The notes beneath the pieces were generated by a model, which was not told where the DNA came from, ran no database searches, and saw only the letters and a list, made by a program, of their open reading frames with translations. Positions 1 through 11,815 of a stretch of DNA of 64,000 bases are shown here, piece after piece. Source of the DNA: Notolepis coatsorum (Eukaryota > Chordata > Actinopteri > Aulopiformes > Paralepididae). Location of the stretch: NCBI GenBank assembly GCA_963971535.1, contig OZ020592.1, positions 120,894,690 to 120,958,689 of the forward strand, in the 5' to 3' direction. The translations under genes and the position numbers were made by a program. How positions within the stretch are numbered: the stretch's first letter is position 1; each line of letters starts with the position of its first letter.

Positions 1-3000
1 ATCTGTAACCTGGGTTACAGGGAGCAGAGAGGTAGTATCATCTGTTGCCTGGGTTACAGGGAGCAGAGAGGTAGTATCATCTGTAACCTGGGTTACAGGG
101 AGCAGAGAGGTAGCATCATCTGTAACCTGGGTTACAGGGAGCAGAGAGGTAGTATCATCTGTTGCCTGGGTTACAGGGAGCAGAGAGGTAGTATCATCTG
201 TAACCTGGGTTACAGGGAGCAGAGAGGTAGTATCATCTGTTGCCTGGGTTACAGGGAGCAGAGAGAGGTAGTATCATCTGTTGCCTGGGTTACAGGGAGC
301 AGAGAGGTAGTATCATCTGTAACCTGGGTTACAGGGAGCAGAGAGAGGTAGTATCATCTGTTGCCTGGGTTACAGGGAGCAGAGAGGTAGTATCATCTGT
401 AACCTGGGTTACAGGGAGCAGAGAGAGGTAGTATCATCTGTTGCCTGGGTTACAGGGAGCAGAGAGGTAGTATCATCTGTTGCCTGGGTTACAGGGAGCA
501 AAGAGGTAGCATCATCTGTTGCCTGGGTTACAGGGAGCAGAGAGGTAGTATTATCTGTAACCTGGGTTACAGGGAGTAGAGAGGTAGCATCATCTGTTGC
601 CTGGGTTACAGGGAGCAGAGAGGTAGTATCATCTGTAACCTGGGTTACAGGGAGCAGAGAGGTAGCATCATCTGTTGCCTGGGTTACAGGGAGCAGAGAG
701 GTAGTATCATCTGTTGCCTGGGTTACAGGGAGCAGAGAGGTAGCATCATCTGTTGCCTGGGTTACAGGGAGCAGAGAGGTAGTATCATCTGTAACCTGGG
801 TTACAGGGAGCAGAGAGGTAGCATCATCTGTTGCCTGGGTTACAGGGAGCAGAGAGAGGTAGTATCATCTGTTGCCTGGGTTACAGGGAGCAGAGAGGTA
901 GTATCATCTGTTGCCTGGGTTACAGGGAGCAGAGAGAGGTAGTATCATCTGTAACCTGGGTTACAGGGAGCAGAGAGGTAGTATCATCTGTAACCTGGGT
1001 TACAGGGAGCAGAGAGAGGTAGTATCATCTGTAACCTGGGTTACAGGGAGCAGAGAGGTAGTATCATCTGTTGCCTGGGTTACAGGGAGTAGAGAGGTAG
1101 TATCATCTGTTGCCTGGGTTACAGGGAGCAGAGAGAGGTAGCATCATCTGTTGCCTGGGTTACAGGGAGCAGAGAGGTAGTATCATATGTTGCCTGGGTT
1201 ACAGGGAGCAGAGAGGTAGTATCATCTGTTGCCTGGGTTACAGGGAGCAGAGAGGTAGTATCATCTGTTGCCTGGGTTACAGGGAGCAGAGAGGTAGTAT
1301 CATATGTTGCCTGGGTTACAGGGAGCAGAGAGGTAGTATCATCTGTTGCCTGGGTTACAGGGAGTAGAGAGGTAGCATCATCTGTTGCCTGGGTTACAGG
1401 GAGCAGAGAGGTAGTATCATCTGTTGCCTGGGTTACAGGGAGCAGAGAGAGGTAGTATCATATGTTGCCTGGGTTACAGGGAGCAGAGAGGTAGCATCAT
1501 CTGTAACCTGGGTTACAGGGAGTAGAGAGGTAGTATCATCTGTAACCTGGGTTACAGGGAGCAGAGAGGTAGTATCATCTGTAACCTGGGTTACAGGGAG
1601 CAGAGAGGTAGCATCATCTGTTGCCTGGGTTACAGGGAGCAGAGAGAGGTAGCATCATCTGTTGCCTGGGTTACAGGGAGTAGAGAGAGGTAGCATCATC
1701 TGTAACCTGGGTTACAGGGAGCAGAGAGGTAGTATCATCTGTTGCCTGGGTTACAGGGAGCAGAGAGGTAGTATCATCTGTAACCTGGGTTACAGGGAGC
1801 AGAGAGAGGTAGCATCATCTGTAACCTGGGTTACAGGGAGCAGAGAGAGGTAGCATCATCTGTTGCCTGGGTTACAGGGAGCAGAGAGGTAGCATCATCT
1901 GTAACCTGGGTTACAGGGAGCAGAGAGGTAGTATCATCTGTTGCCTGGGTTACAGGGAGCAGAGAGGTAGTATCATCTGTTGCCTGGGTTACAGGGAGCA
2001 GAGAGGTAGTATCATCTGTTGCCTGGGTTACAGGGAGCAGAGAGGTAGTATCATCTGTAACCTGGGTTACAGGGAGCAGAGAGGTAGTATCATCTGTTGC
2101 CTGGGTTACAGGGAGCAGAGAGGTAGCATCATCTGTTGCCTGGGTTACAGGGAGCAGAGAGGTAGTATCATCTGTAACCTGGGTTACAGGGAGTAGAGAG
2201 GTAGTATCATCTGTAACCTGGGTTACAGGGAGCAGAGAGGTAGCATCATCTGTTGCCTGGGTTACAGGGAGCAGAGAGGTAGTATCATCTGTAACCTGGG
2301 TTACAGGGAGCAGAGAGGTAGCATCATCTGTTGCCTGGGTTACAGGGAGCAGAGAGGTAGTATCATCTGTTGCCTGGGTTACAGGGAGCAGAGAGGTAGC
2401 ATCATCTGTTGCCTGGGTTACAGGGAGCAGAGAGGTAGCATCATCTGTAACCTGGGTTACAGGGAGCAGAGAGGTAGCATCATCTGTAACCTGGGTTACA
2501 GGGAGCAGAGAGGTAGCATCATCTGTTGCCTGGGTTACAGGGAGCAGAGAGGTAGTATCATCTGTTGCCTGGGTTACAGGGAGCAGAGAGGTAGTATCAT
2601 CTGTTGCCTGGGTTACAGGGAGCAGAGAGGTAGTATCATCTGTAACCTGGGTTACAGGGAGCAGAGAGGTAGTATCATCTGTTGCCTGGGTTACAGGGAG
2701 CAGAGAGGTAGTATCATCTGTTGCCTGGGTTACAGGGAGTAGAGAGGTAGTATCATCTGTAACCTGGGTTACAGGGAGTAGAGAGGTAGCATCATCTGTT
2801 GCCTGGGTTACAGGGAGCAGAGAGGTAGCATCATCTGTAACCTGGGTTACAGGGAGCAGAGATGTAGCATCATCTGTTGCCTGGGTTACAGGGAGCAGAG
2901 AGAGGTAGCATCATCTGTAACCTGGGTTACAGGGAGCAGAGAGGTAGTATCATCTGTTGCCTGGGTTACAGGGAGCAGAGAGGTAGTATCATCTGTTGCC

Positions 3001-6000
3001 TGGGTTACAGGGAGCAGAGAGGTAGTATCATCTGTTGCCTGGGTTACAGGGAGCAGAGAGGTAGTATCATCTGTAACCTGGGTTACAGGGAGCAGAGAGG
3101 TAGTATCATCTGTTGCCTGGGTTACAGGGAGTAGAGAGGTAGCATCATCTGTAACCTGGGTTACAGGGAGCAGAGAGGTAGCATCATCTGTTGCCTGGGT
3201 TACAGGGAGCAGAGAGGTAGCATCATCTGTTGCCTGGGTTACAGGGAGCAGAGAGGTAGCATCATCTGTTGCCTGGGTTACAGGGAGCAGAGAGGTAGTA
3301 TCATCTGTTGCCTGGGTTACAGGGAGCAGAGAGGTAGCATCATCTGTAACCTGGGTTACAGGGAGCAGAGAGGTAGTATCATCTGTTGCCTGGGTTACAG
3401 GGAGCAGAGAGAGGTAGCATCATCTGTTGCCTGGGTTACAGGGAGCAGAGAGGTAGTATCATCTGTAACCTGGGTTACAGGGAGCAGAGAGGTAGTATCA
3501 TCTGTAACCTGGGTTACAGGGAGCAGAGAGGTAGTATCATCTGTAACCTGGGTTACAGGGAGCAGAGAGGTAGTATCATCTGTTGCCTGGGTTACAGGGA
3601 GTAGAGAGGTAGCATCATCTGTTGCCTGGGTTACAGGGAGCAGAGAGAGGTAGTATCATCTGTAACCTGGGTTACAGGGAGCAGAGAGGTAGTATCATCT
3701 GTAACCTGGGTTACAGGGAGCAGAGAGGTAGTATCATCTGTTGCCTGGGTTACAGGGAGTAGAGAGGTAGTATCATCTGTAACCTGGGTTACAGGGAGCA
3801 GAGAGGTAGCATCATCTGTAACCTGGGTTACAGGGAGTAGAGAGAGGTAGTATCATCTGTAACCTGGGTTACAGGGAGCAGAGAGGTAGCATCATCTGTT
3901 GCCTGGGTTACAGGGAGCAGAGAGGTAGTATCATCTGTTGCCTGGGTTACAGGGAGCAGAGAGGTAGTATCTGTTGCCTGGGTTACAGGGAGCAGAGAGA
4001 GGTAGTATCATCTGTAACCTGGGTTACAGGGAGCAGAGAGGTAGCATCATCTGTTGCCTGGGTTACAGGGAGCAGAGAGGTAGTATCATCTGTTGCCTGG
4101 GTTACAGGGAGCAGAGAGGTAGTATCATCTGTAACCTGGGTTACAGGGAGCAGAGAGAGGTAGCATCATCTGTAACCTGGGTTACAGGGAGCAGAGAGAG
4201 GTAGCATCATCTGTTGCCTGGGTTACAGGGAGCAGAGAGGTAGCATCATCTGTAACCTGGGTTACAGGGAGCAGAGAGGTAGTATCATCTGTAACCTGGG
4301 TTACAGGGAGCAGAGAGGTAGCATCATCTGTTGCCTGGGTTACAGGGAGCAGAGAGGTAGTATCATCTGTTGCCTGGGTTACAGGGAGCAGAGAGGTAGT
4401 ATCATCTGTAACCCGGGTTACAGGGAGCAGAGAGGTAGTATCATCTGTTGCCTGGGTTACAGGGAGCAGAGAGGTAGCATCATCTGTAACCTGGGTTACA
4501 GGGAGCAGAGAGGTAGTATCATCTGTTGCCTGGGTTACAGGGAGCAGAGAGGTAGTATCATCTGTAACCTGGGTTACAGGGAGCAGAGAGGTAGCATCAT
4601 CTGTAACCTGGGTTACAGGGAGCAGAGAGGTAGTATCATCTGTTGCCTGGGTTACAGGGAGCAGAGAGGTAGTATCATCTGTAACCTGGGTTACAGGGAG
4701 CAGAGAGGTAGTATCATCTGTTGCCTGGGTTACAGGGAGCAGAGAGAGGTAGTATCATCTGTTGCCTGGGTTACAGGGAGCAGAGAGGTAGTATCATCTG
4801 TAACCTGGGTTACAGGGAGCAGAGAGAGGTAGTATCATCTGTTGCCTGGGTTACAGGGAGCAGAGAGGTAGTATCATCTGTAACCTGGGTTACAGGGAGC
4901 AGAGAGAGGTAGTATCATCTGTTGCCTGGGTTACAGGGAGCAGAGAGGTAGTATCATCTGTTGCCTGGGTTACAGGGAGCAGAGAGGTAGCATCATCTGT
5001 TGCCTGGGTTACAGGGAGCAGAGAGGTAGTATTATCTGTAACCTGGGTTACAGGGAGTAGAGAGGTAGCATCATCTGTTGCCTGGGTTACAGGGAGCAGA
5101 GAGGTAGTATCATCTGTAACCTGGGTTACAGGGAGCAGAGAGGTAGCATCATCTGTTGCCTGGGTTACAGGGAGCAGAGAGGTAGTATCATCTGTTGCCT
5201 GGGTTACAGGGAGCAGAGAGGTAGCATCATCTGTTGCCTGGGTTACAGGGAGCAGAGAGGTAGTATCATCTGTAACCTGGGTTACAGGGAGCAGAGAGGT
5301 AGCATCATCTGTTGCCTGGGTTACAGGGAGCAGAGAGAGGTAGTATCATCTGTTGCCTGGGTTACAGGGAGCAGAGAGGTAGTATCATCTGTTGCCTGGG
5401 TTACAGGGAGCAGAGAGAGGTAGTATCATCTGTAACCTGGGTTACAGGGAGCAGAGAGGTAGTATCATCTGTAACCTGGGTTACAGGGAGCAGAGAGAGG
5501 TAGTATCATCTGTAACCTGGGTTACAGGGAGCAGAGAGGTAGTATCATCTGTTGCCTGGGTTACAGGGAGTAGAGAGGTAGTATCATCTGTTGCCTGGGT
5601 TACAGGGAGCAGAGAGAGGTAGCATCATCTGTTGCCTGGGTTACAGGGAGTAGAGAGAGGTAGTATCATCTGTTGCCTGGGTTACAGGGAGTAGAGAGGT
5701 AGTATCATCTGTTGCCTGGGTTACAGGGAGCAGAGAGGTAGTATCATCTGTAACCTGGGTTACAGGGAGCAGAGAGGTAGTATCATCTGTTGCCTGGGTT
5801 ACAGGGAGCAGAGAGGTAGCATCATCTGTTGCCTGGGTTACAGGGAGCAGAGAGAGGTAGTATCATCTGTTGCCTGGGTTACAGGGAGTAGAGAGAGGTA
5901 GCATCATCTGTTGCCTGGGTTACAGGGAGCAGAGAGAGGTAGTATCATCTGTAACCTGGGTTACAGGGAGCAGAGAGGTAGTATCATCTGTTGCCTGGGT

Positions 6001-8945
6001 TACAGGGAGCAGAGAGGTAGCATCATCTGTAACCTGGGTTACAGGGAGCAGAGAGGTAGCATCATCTGTTGCCTGGGTTACAGGGAGCAGAGAGGTAGCA
6101 TCATCTGTTGCCTGGGTTACAGGGAGCAGAGAGGTATCATCATCTGTTGCCTGGGTTACAGGGAGCAGAGAGGTAGCATCATCTGTTGCCTGGGTTACAG
6201 GGAGCAGAGAGGTAGCATCATCTGTTGCCTGGGTTACAGGGAGCAGAGAGGTAGCATCATCTGTTGCCTGGGTTACAGGGAGCAGAGAGGTAGCATCATC
6301 TGTTGCCTGGGTTACAGGGAGCAGAGAGGTAGTATCATCTGTTGCCTGGGTTACAGGGAGTAGAGAGGTAGCATCATCTGTAACCTGGGTTACAGGGAGC
6401 AGAGAGGTAGCATCATCTGTAACCTGGGTTACAGGGAGCAGAGAGGTAGTATCATCTGTAACCTGGGTTACAGGGAGTAGAGAGGTAGCATCATCTGTAA
6501 CCTGGGTTACAGGGAGCAGAGAGGTAGCATCATCTGTAACCTGGGTTACAGGGAGCAGAGAGGTAGTATCATCTGTTGCCTGGGTTACAGGGAGCAGAGA
6601 GGTAGCATCATCTGTTGCCTGGGTTACAGGGAGCAGAGAGGTAGCATCATCTGTTGCCTGGGTTACAGGGAGTAGAGAGGTAGTATCATCTGTTGCCTGG
6701 GTTACAGGGAGCAGAGAGGTAGTATCATCTGTAACCTGGGTTACAGGGAGCAGAGAGGTAGTATCATCTGTTGCCTGGGTTACAGGGAGCAGAGAGGTAG
6801 CATCATCTGTAACCTGGGTTACAGGGAGCAGAGAGAGGTAGTATCATCTGTTGCCTGGGTTACAGGGAGCAGAGAGAGGTAGCATCATCTGTAACCTGGG
6901 TTACAGGGAGCAGAGAGGTAGTATCATCTGTAACCTGGGTTACAGGGAGCAGAGAGGTAGTATCATCTGTAACCTGGGTTACAGGGAGCAGAGAGGTAGT
7001 ATCATCTGTTGCCTGGGTTACAGGGAGCAGAGAGGTAGTATCATCTGTTGCCTGGGTTACAGGGAGCAGAGAGGTAGTATCATCTGTTGCCTGGGTTACA
7101 GGGAGTAGAGAGAGGTAGCATCATCTGTTGCCTGGGTTACAGGGAGCAGAGAGGTAGTATCATCTGTAACCTGGGTTACAGGGAGCAGAGAGAGGCAGTA
7201 TCATCTGTAACCTGGGTTACAGGGAGCAGAGAGAGGTAGTATTATCTGTTGCCTGGGTTACAGGGAGCAGAGAGGTAGTATCATCTGTTGCCTGGGTTAC
7301 AGGGAGCAGAGAGAGGTAGTATCATCTGTTGCCTGGGTTACAGGGAGCAGAGAGGTAGCATCATCTGTTGCCTGGGTTACAGGGAGCAGAGAGGTAGTAT
7401 CATCTGTAACCTGGGTTACAGGGAGCAGAGAGGTAGCATCATCTGTTGCCTGGGTTACAGGGAGCAGAGAGAGGTAGCATCATCTGTTGCCTGGGTTACA
7501 GGGAGTAGAGAGGTAGCATCATCTGTAACCTGGGTTACAGGGAGCAGAGAGGTAGTATCATCTGTAACCTGGGTTACAGGGAGCAGAGAGGTAGTATCAT
7601 CTGTAACCTGGGTTACAGGGAGCAGAGAGGTAGTATCATCTGTAACCTGGGTTACAGGGAGCAGAGAGGTAGCATCATCTGTTGCCTGGGTTACAGGGAG
7701 CAGAGAGGTAGCATCATCTGTAACCTGGGTTACAGGGAGCAGAGAGGTAGTATCATCTGTTGCCTGGGTTACAGGGAGCAGAGAGAGGTAGCATCATCTG
7801 TTGCCTGGGTTACAGGGAGCAGAGAGGTAGCATCATCTGTAACCTGGGTTACAGGGAGCAGAGAGGTAGCATCATCTGTTGCCTGGGTTACAGGGAGCAG
7901 AGAGGTAGCATCATCTGTAACCTGGGTTACAGGGAGCAGAGAGGTAGTATCATCTGTTGCCTGGGTTACAGGGAGTAGAGAGGTAGCATCATCTGTTGCC
8001 TGGGTTACAGGGAGCAGAGAGGTAGTATCATCTGTTGCCTGGGTTACAGGGAGCAGAGAGGTAGTATCATCTGTTGCCTGGGTTACAGGGAGCAGAGAGG
8101 TAGTATCATCTGTTGCCTGGGTTACAGGGAGCAGAGAGGTAGTATCATCTGTTGCCTGGGTTACAGGGAGCAGAGAGGTAGTATCATCTGTTGCCTGGGT
8201 TACAGGGAGCAGAGAGGTAGTATCATCTGTAACCTGGGTTACAGGGAGTAGAGAGGTAGCATCATCTGTAACCTGGGTTACAGGGAGTAGAGAGAGGTAG
8301 CATCATCTGTAACCTGGGTTACAGGGAGCAGAGAGGTAGCATCATCTGTAACCTGGGTTACAGGGAGCAGAGAGGTAGTATCATCTGTTGCCTGGGTTAC
8401 AGGGAGCAGAGAGGTAGCATCATCTGTAACCTGGGTTACAGGGAGCAGAGAGGTAGTATCATCTGTAACCTGGGTTACAGGGAGCAGAGAGGTAGCATCA
8501 TCTGTAACCTGGGTTACAGGGAGCAGAGAGGTAGTATCATCTGTTGCCTGGGTTACAGGGAGCAGAGAGGTAGTATCATCTGTTGCCTGGGTTACAGGGA
8601 GCAGAGAGGTAGTATCATCTGTTGCCTGGGTTACAGGGAGTAGAGAGGTAGTATCATCTGTTGCCTGGGTTACAGGGAGCAGAGAGGTAGCATCATCTGT
8701 AACCTGGGTTACAGGGAGCAGAGAGGTAGTATCATCTGTTGCCTGGGTTACAGGGAGCAGAGAGGTAGTATCATCTGTTGCCTGGGTTACAGGGAGTAGA
8801 GAGGTAGTATCATCTGTTGCCTGGGTTACAGGGAGCAGAGAGGTAGCATCATCTGTTGCCTGGGTTACAGGGAGCAGAGAGAGGTAGTATCATATGTTGC
8901 CTGGGTTACAGGGAGCAGAGAGGTAGCATCATCTGTTGCCTGGGT
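1..8945. repeat. 39/41-bp satellite array (about 225 units)
   Basis: A head-to-tail array of a 39-bp unit runs from the window edge to 8945; some units carry an extra AG and are 41 bp. Three positions vary repeatedly: AGTATC versus AGCATC, CTGTAACC versus CTGTTGCC, and GAGCAG versus GAGTAG. The CTGTAACC form makes an 18-bp dyad (CTGTAACC-TG-GGTTACAG); the CTGTTGCC form breaks two pairs. Because 39 is divisible by three, open frames with a 13-residue period arise by chance (longest 5870-6841). The AG insertions and TAG variants break these frames, so I read the array as non-coding. The right end is abrupt, followed by T6 and an 11-base G run. Confidence 0.97.
4482..5650 (+). repeat. Higher-order duplicate of satellite segment 1-1169
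   Basis: The pattern of unit variants, 41-bp units and private changes at 1-1169 recurs at a fixed offset of 4,481 bp. A shared private marker is a unit reading AGTATTATC followed by a GAGTAG unit (near 547 and 5028). I noticed one difference, A at 501 versus G at 4982. The copies diverge at 1170/5651. This indicates a recent block duplication inside the array rather than unit-by-unit turnover. Confidence 0.85.
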
Positions 8946-8961
8946 TTTTTGGGGGGGGGGG

Positions 8962-9072
8962 AACCCTGCATATATCGGTATCGGTTGATATCGGTTGATA
9001 TCGGTATCGGAAATTAAGAGTTGGACAATATCGGAATATCGGTATCGGTAAAAAAGCCAATATCGAGCATCC

Positions 9073-9074
<2 letters not shown>
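8962..9074. mobile_element. hAT-like terminal fragment (TATCGGTATCGG repeats)
   Basis: About 110 bp rich in ATCGGTATCGG motifs ends in GCCAATATCGAGCATCCCTA, which resembles termini of fish hAT MITEs. No partner terminus or TSD is visible because the left side is the satellite edge. Classification is from motif memory only. Confidence 0.35.

Positions 9075-9160
<86 letters not shown>
9075..9160. repeat. (TA)n microsatellite
   Basis: About 43 uninterrupted TA dinucleotides directly follow the hAT-like terminus. Confidence 0.97.
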
Positions 9161-9163
<3 letters not shown>

Positions 9164-9218
9164 TAGCTATAGTAACTTATTATACTGTGAATTTATCCAG
9201 ACCAAAAACAAAACATTA

Positions 9219-9410
9219 ATTTACATTTAGTCATTTAGCTGACACTTTTATCCAAAGCGACTTACAAATTGTGTACAACGAGTCAGTAGGAAGGGTACAA
9301 CTCTGGCAGCTAAGGGTAACTGGTATTGTTTCGTCAAACAGTGCTTCATTTGAATGCTACACCCCTAAGGCGGGGACGCAGTGAGTGACAGCTCCAGACA
9401 CCAATCATGA
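9219..9410 (-). mobile_element. L2-type LINE or SINE 3' end fragment
   Basis: Contains TTTACATTTAGTCATTTAGC and CCAAAGCGACTTACAA in antisense. This is the dispersed teleost L2-type tail also found at 20945-21060, where it ends an element with recognisable LINE protein. No coding part is visible here. Confidence 0.6.
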
Positions 9411-9429
9411 GGACAGTCTCACCCGCTCT

Positions 9430-9740
9430 CTTATTAACTGGAGTGTAAAAGGATAACCATGTAAATTGTACCTAAATTGTACCTCATCCCATTTCTGCAT
9501 TGTACTGTATAGTATATTGTATTGTAACTCAGTTACTTTCTACTCTGCATTGTACATTGTATATATGTATATATTGAACACTTTTTGTCTACGTACTTGA
9601 CTTCTATTTTATACTTACTATACTTTTATACTTATCTATTTTTATCTAGCACAATCTCTGGAGCAAAACAGAAAGAAGCATTTTATATAAAAGTATTCTG
9701 TACTTCTGTATGACAACTAATAAAGAAACTTGAACTTGCT
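9430..9740 (+). mobile_element. LINE 3' UTR fragment with AATAAA and ACTTGA tail
   Basis: An AT-rich 3' UTR-like stretch ends in AATAAAG and a short tandem tail (AACTTGAACTTG), followed at once by a CT microsatellite. CR1/L2/Rex-type LINEs carry such short tandem tails instead of poly(A). No coding remnant is seen. Confidence 0.45.
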
Positions 9741-9899
9741 CTCCTTCTCTCCCTTTTCTCACTCCGACCCTCCCTCTCCCTATCTCTCTATATATATCTA
9801 TATCATATATTTATCTCTCTCTCTCTCCCTCATCATTCAATTCCCTTTCCTCCTGATTGTCATCTCATTAACCCCTCGCAACGTCTTTCCAACTAGACA

Positions 9900-9985
<86 letters not shown>

Positions 9986-10196
9986 CTCCCTCTCTCCCTC
10001 TCCCCCTCTCTCTCTCTCTCTCTCTCTCCATCTCTCTCCCTATCTCCCCCCTCTCTCTCCCTCTCCCTGTATCCCTCTCTCTTTCCCTCTCTCCATCTCT
10101 CTCTCCCTCCTCTCTCTATCTCTCTCTCCCCCCCCCCTCTCTCTATCTCTCTCTCTCCCCCCCCCCCCCTCTCTCTCTCTCTCTCTGTCAGCCCCT
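9741..10196. repeat. (CT)n pyrimidine-rich tract
   Basis: Long CT microsatellite with C-runs; the purest part is about 9901-9980. Open frames across it on both strands are low-complexity artefacts. Confidence 0.95.
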
Positions 10197-10348
10197 CCCC
10201 TCCCCTAGCTGACACAGACACTGTTCTGCAGAGATGCATTGAATTAAAGATGGGGAGAGTATCAAGAGTTGGGCGACGGTCAATATTTGTGTCTGATGTC
10301 AGCGTCTGTATTTCAGTAAACAGCCCTCTGTATGAGTAGGTGTACAGG

Positions 10349-10350
<2 letters not shown>

Positions 10351-10433
<83 letters not shown>

Positions 10434-10448
10434 CGTGTGCGTGCGTGC
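10351..10448. repeat. (GT)n microsatellite
   Basis: About 45 GT units, degenerating into GTGCGTGC at the right end. The 155 bp between this and the CT tract shows nothing recognisable. Confidence 0.97.
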
Positions 10449-10479
10449 ACTCCACCCCCTTGTGATTGGAACCTGTTTC

Positions 10480-10578
10480 TATTATGCTTCCTATCACACT
10501 TCCTATGCTTCCTCACATCCTTCCTATCATCCTTCCTATGCTTCCTCATATGCTTCCTATGCTTCCTAACATCCTCCC
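10480..10578 (+). repeat. Imperfect CTTCCTATG minisatellite, left part
   Basis: Degenerate tandem copies of a 9-10-bp CTTCCTAT/CTTCCTCA motif stop at an A-rich junction. Similar copies resume near 10938-10980, so the intervening 10585-10905 segment looks inserted. Confidence 0.6.
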
Positions 10579-10584
10579 TATTTA

Positions 10585-10905
10585 AAAAAAATGTTAATTT
10601 CTTTATTTCAGATCCCCATTAGTCACTGCCTCAGTAGCGACTATTTTTCCTGGGGTCTGGATACAAACATATAAAAATCAAACAAGAATAATCAATAAAA
10701 CAACATAAAAACTAAACAAATATCAATAAAACACCAATAAAATATACAAACAAATATAGAACATTAAACAAATCAAAATCAGACATACAAACAAATATAG
10801 AACAATAACAAATATACAAACATATAGAACAATTTAAATATCAATAAAACAACAAATATCAATAAAACAACAAACGGAGACATCTCAGAGAAAACTAAAA
10901 CATGC
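10585..10905 (-). mobile_element. Antisense LINE-like tail with A-rich tandem region
   Basis: GATCCCCATTAGTCACTGCC and TTTTTCCTGGGGTCTGG resemble a dispersed fish retroelement 3' region. A degenerate AACAAATATCAATAAA tandem follows. It interrupts the CTTCCTATG minisatellite. Confidence 0.4.
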
Positions 10906-11328
10906 TCAAAAACAGCACGACATTCCATACACTAATATTATGCTTCCTTTCACCCTTCCTCTGCTTCCTAACATGCTTCGTCAGATCTTGGGGTTATGAT
11001 ATTGCACACGATTACTCGTTTATGATATTATTTTCTTCTTCTTCTGTGGAGCAGCATCAGACTTTATACCCGATGACATCAAAAATTGGAGTTTTATCAC
11101 TCTGGCTTTTAGATTTGGGAGAGAGTACACATAATAATATCCCCCTGGGTGCTCTCCGTGACTCAGACCATGGGAATAACACGTATAGTTGGGTGGTGTC
11201 TCGTCTGGCATTACAGTAATGATATCTTCCCAGGACCATATCTTCCTCTAGTGCTCCTCCGTGGCCGCAGTAATTACAGAGAGAGAGAAGGTGTAAATAA
11301 TACTAACACTTCCTCCATTGTCTTCCAG

Positions 11329-11389
11329 ACAGGGCCTCACGCTCGCCGCTGTTTACTCCGACTGGCTGGATCGACCAGGGATTCCGAAG
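11329..11389 (+). other. Candidate orphan exon (61 nt)
   Basis: A branch-point-like CTAAC, a pyrimidine tract and TTCCAG precede a 61-nt segment followed by GTATGA. With one leading base it reads 20 codons (QGLTLAAVYSDWLDRPGIPK) and then meets a stop (PKV-stop) just past the donor, as a real exon would. I do not recognise the protein. No neighbouring exon of the same gene was found, so this may be a cryptic match. The rest of 10990-11627 shows nothing further. Confidence 0.3.
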
Positions 11390-11647
11390 GTATGAGGGGC
11401 GTCTCTTCCTGTCTCTCTTTTCTGCCTGATGCACACTGTCTTTATGCTACGGAGATATACACGTTTCTAAAGATATTAAGCTTTCTCTGCATATTTTCAC
11501 ACCGCCAACAATGTAGCCTACTGGATCCATTGTCTCGAAATGGATTTGATAGCTGTCATCTCTGCGCGTCTGTCTTCGACACCAGAGACTGAAAGTATTC
11601 AGCCCCTCCCCTATGACTCAACTGTAGTTCTGTATCGTATGGCTCTC

Positions 11648-11795
11648 GCTCGGCGTCACTCTCTGCACTGTCCTCGCACACGTGCACGCGCACTGAATAA
11701 AGACCACAATGTACCTTTAATCCCAATATTTGTCTGACCACACCCCTATCAGCTTACCCATATAAGCAGGGGTGGGGCCACCCACTCGCCTCCTT
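11648..11795 (+). repeat. Element A left inverted terminal repeat
   Basis: Reads identically to the reverse complement of 18687-18834. Includes ACTGAATAAAGACCACAATG and ATATTTGTCTGACCACACCC. The outermost 20 bp (11628-11647) differ from the other end, as in split DIRS termini. Confidence 0.9.
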
Positions 11796-11815
11796 CTCGC
11801 TTTCACCACAAGGAA

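Noticed and set aside
5870..6841. 323-codon open frame with a 13-residue repeat
   Set aside because: Pure consequence of a 39-bp satellite period; neighbouring units are broken by AG insertions and TAG variants, and there is no start context or non-repeat domain.
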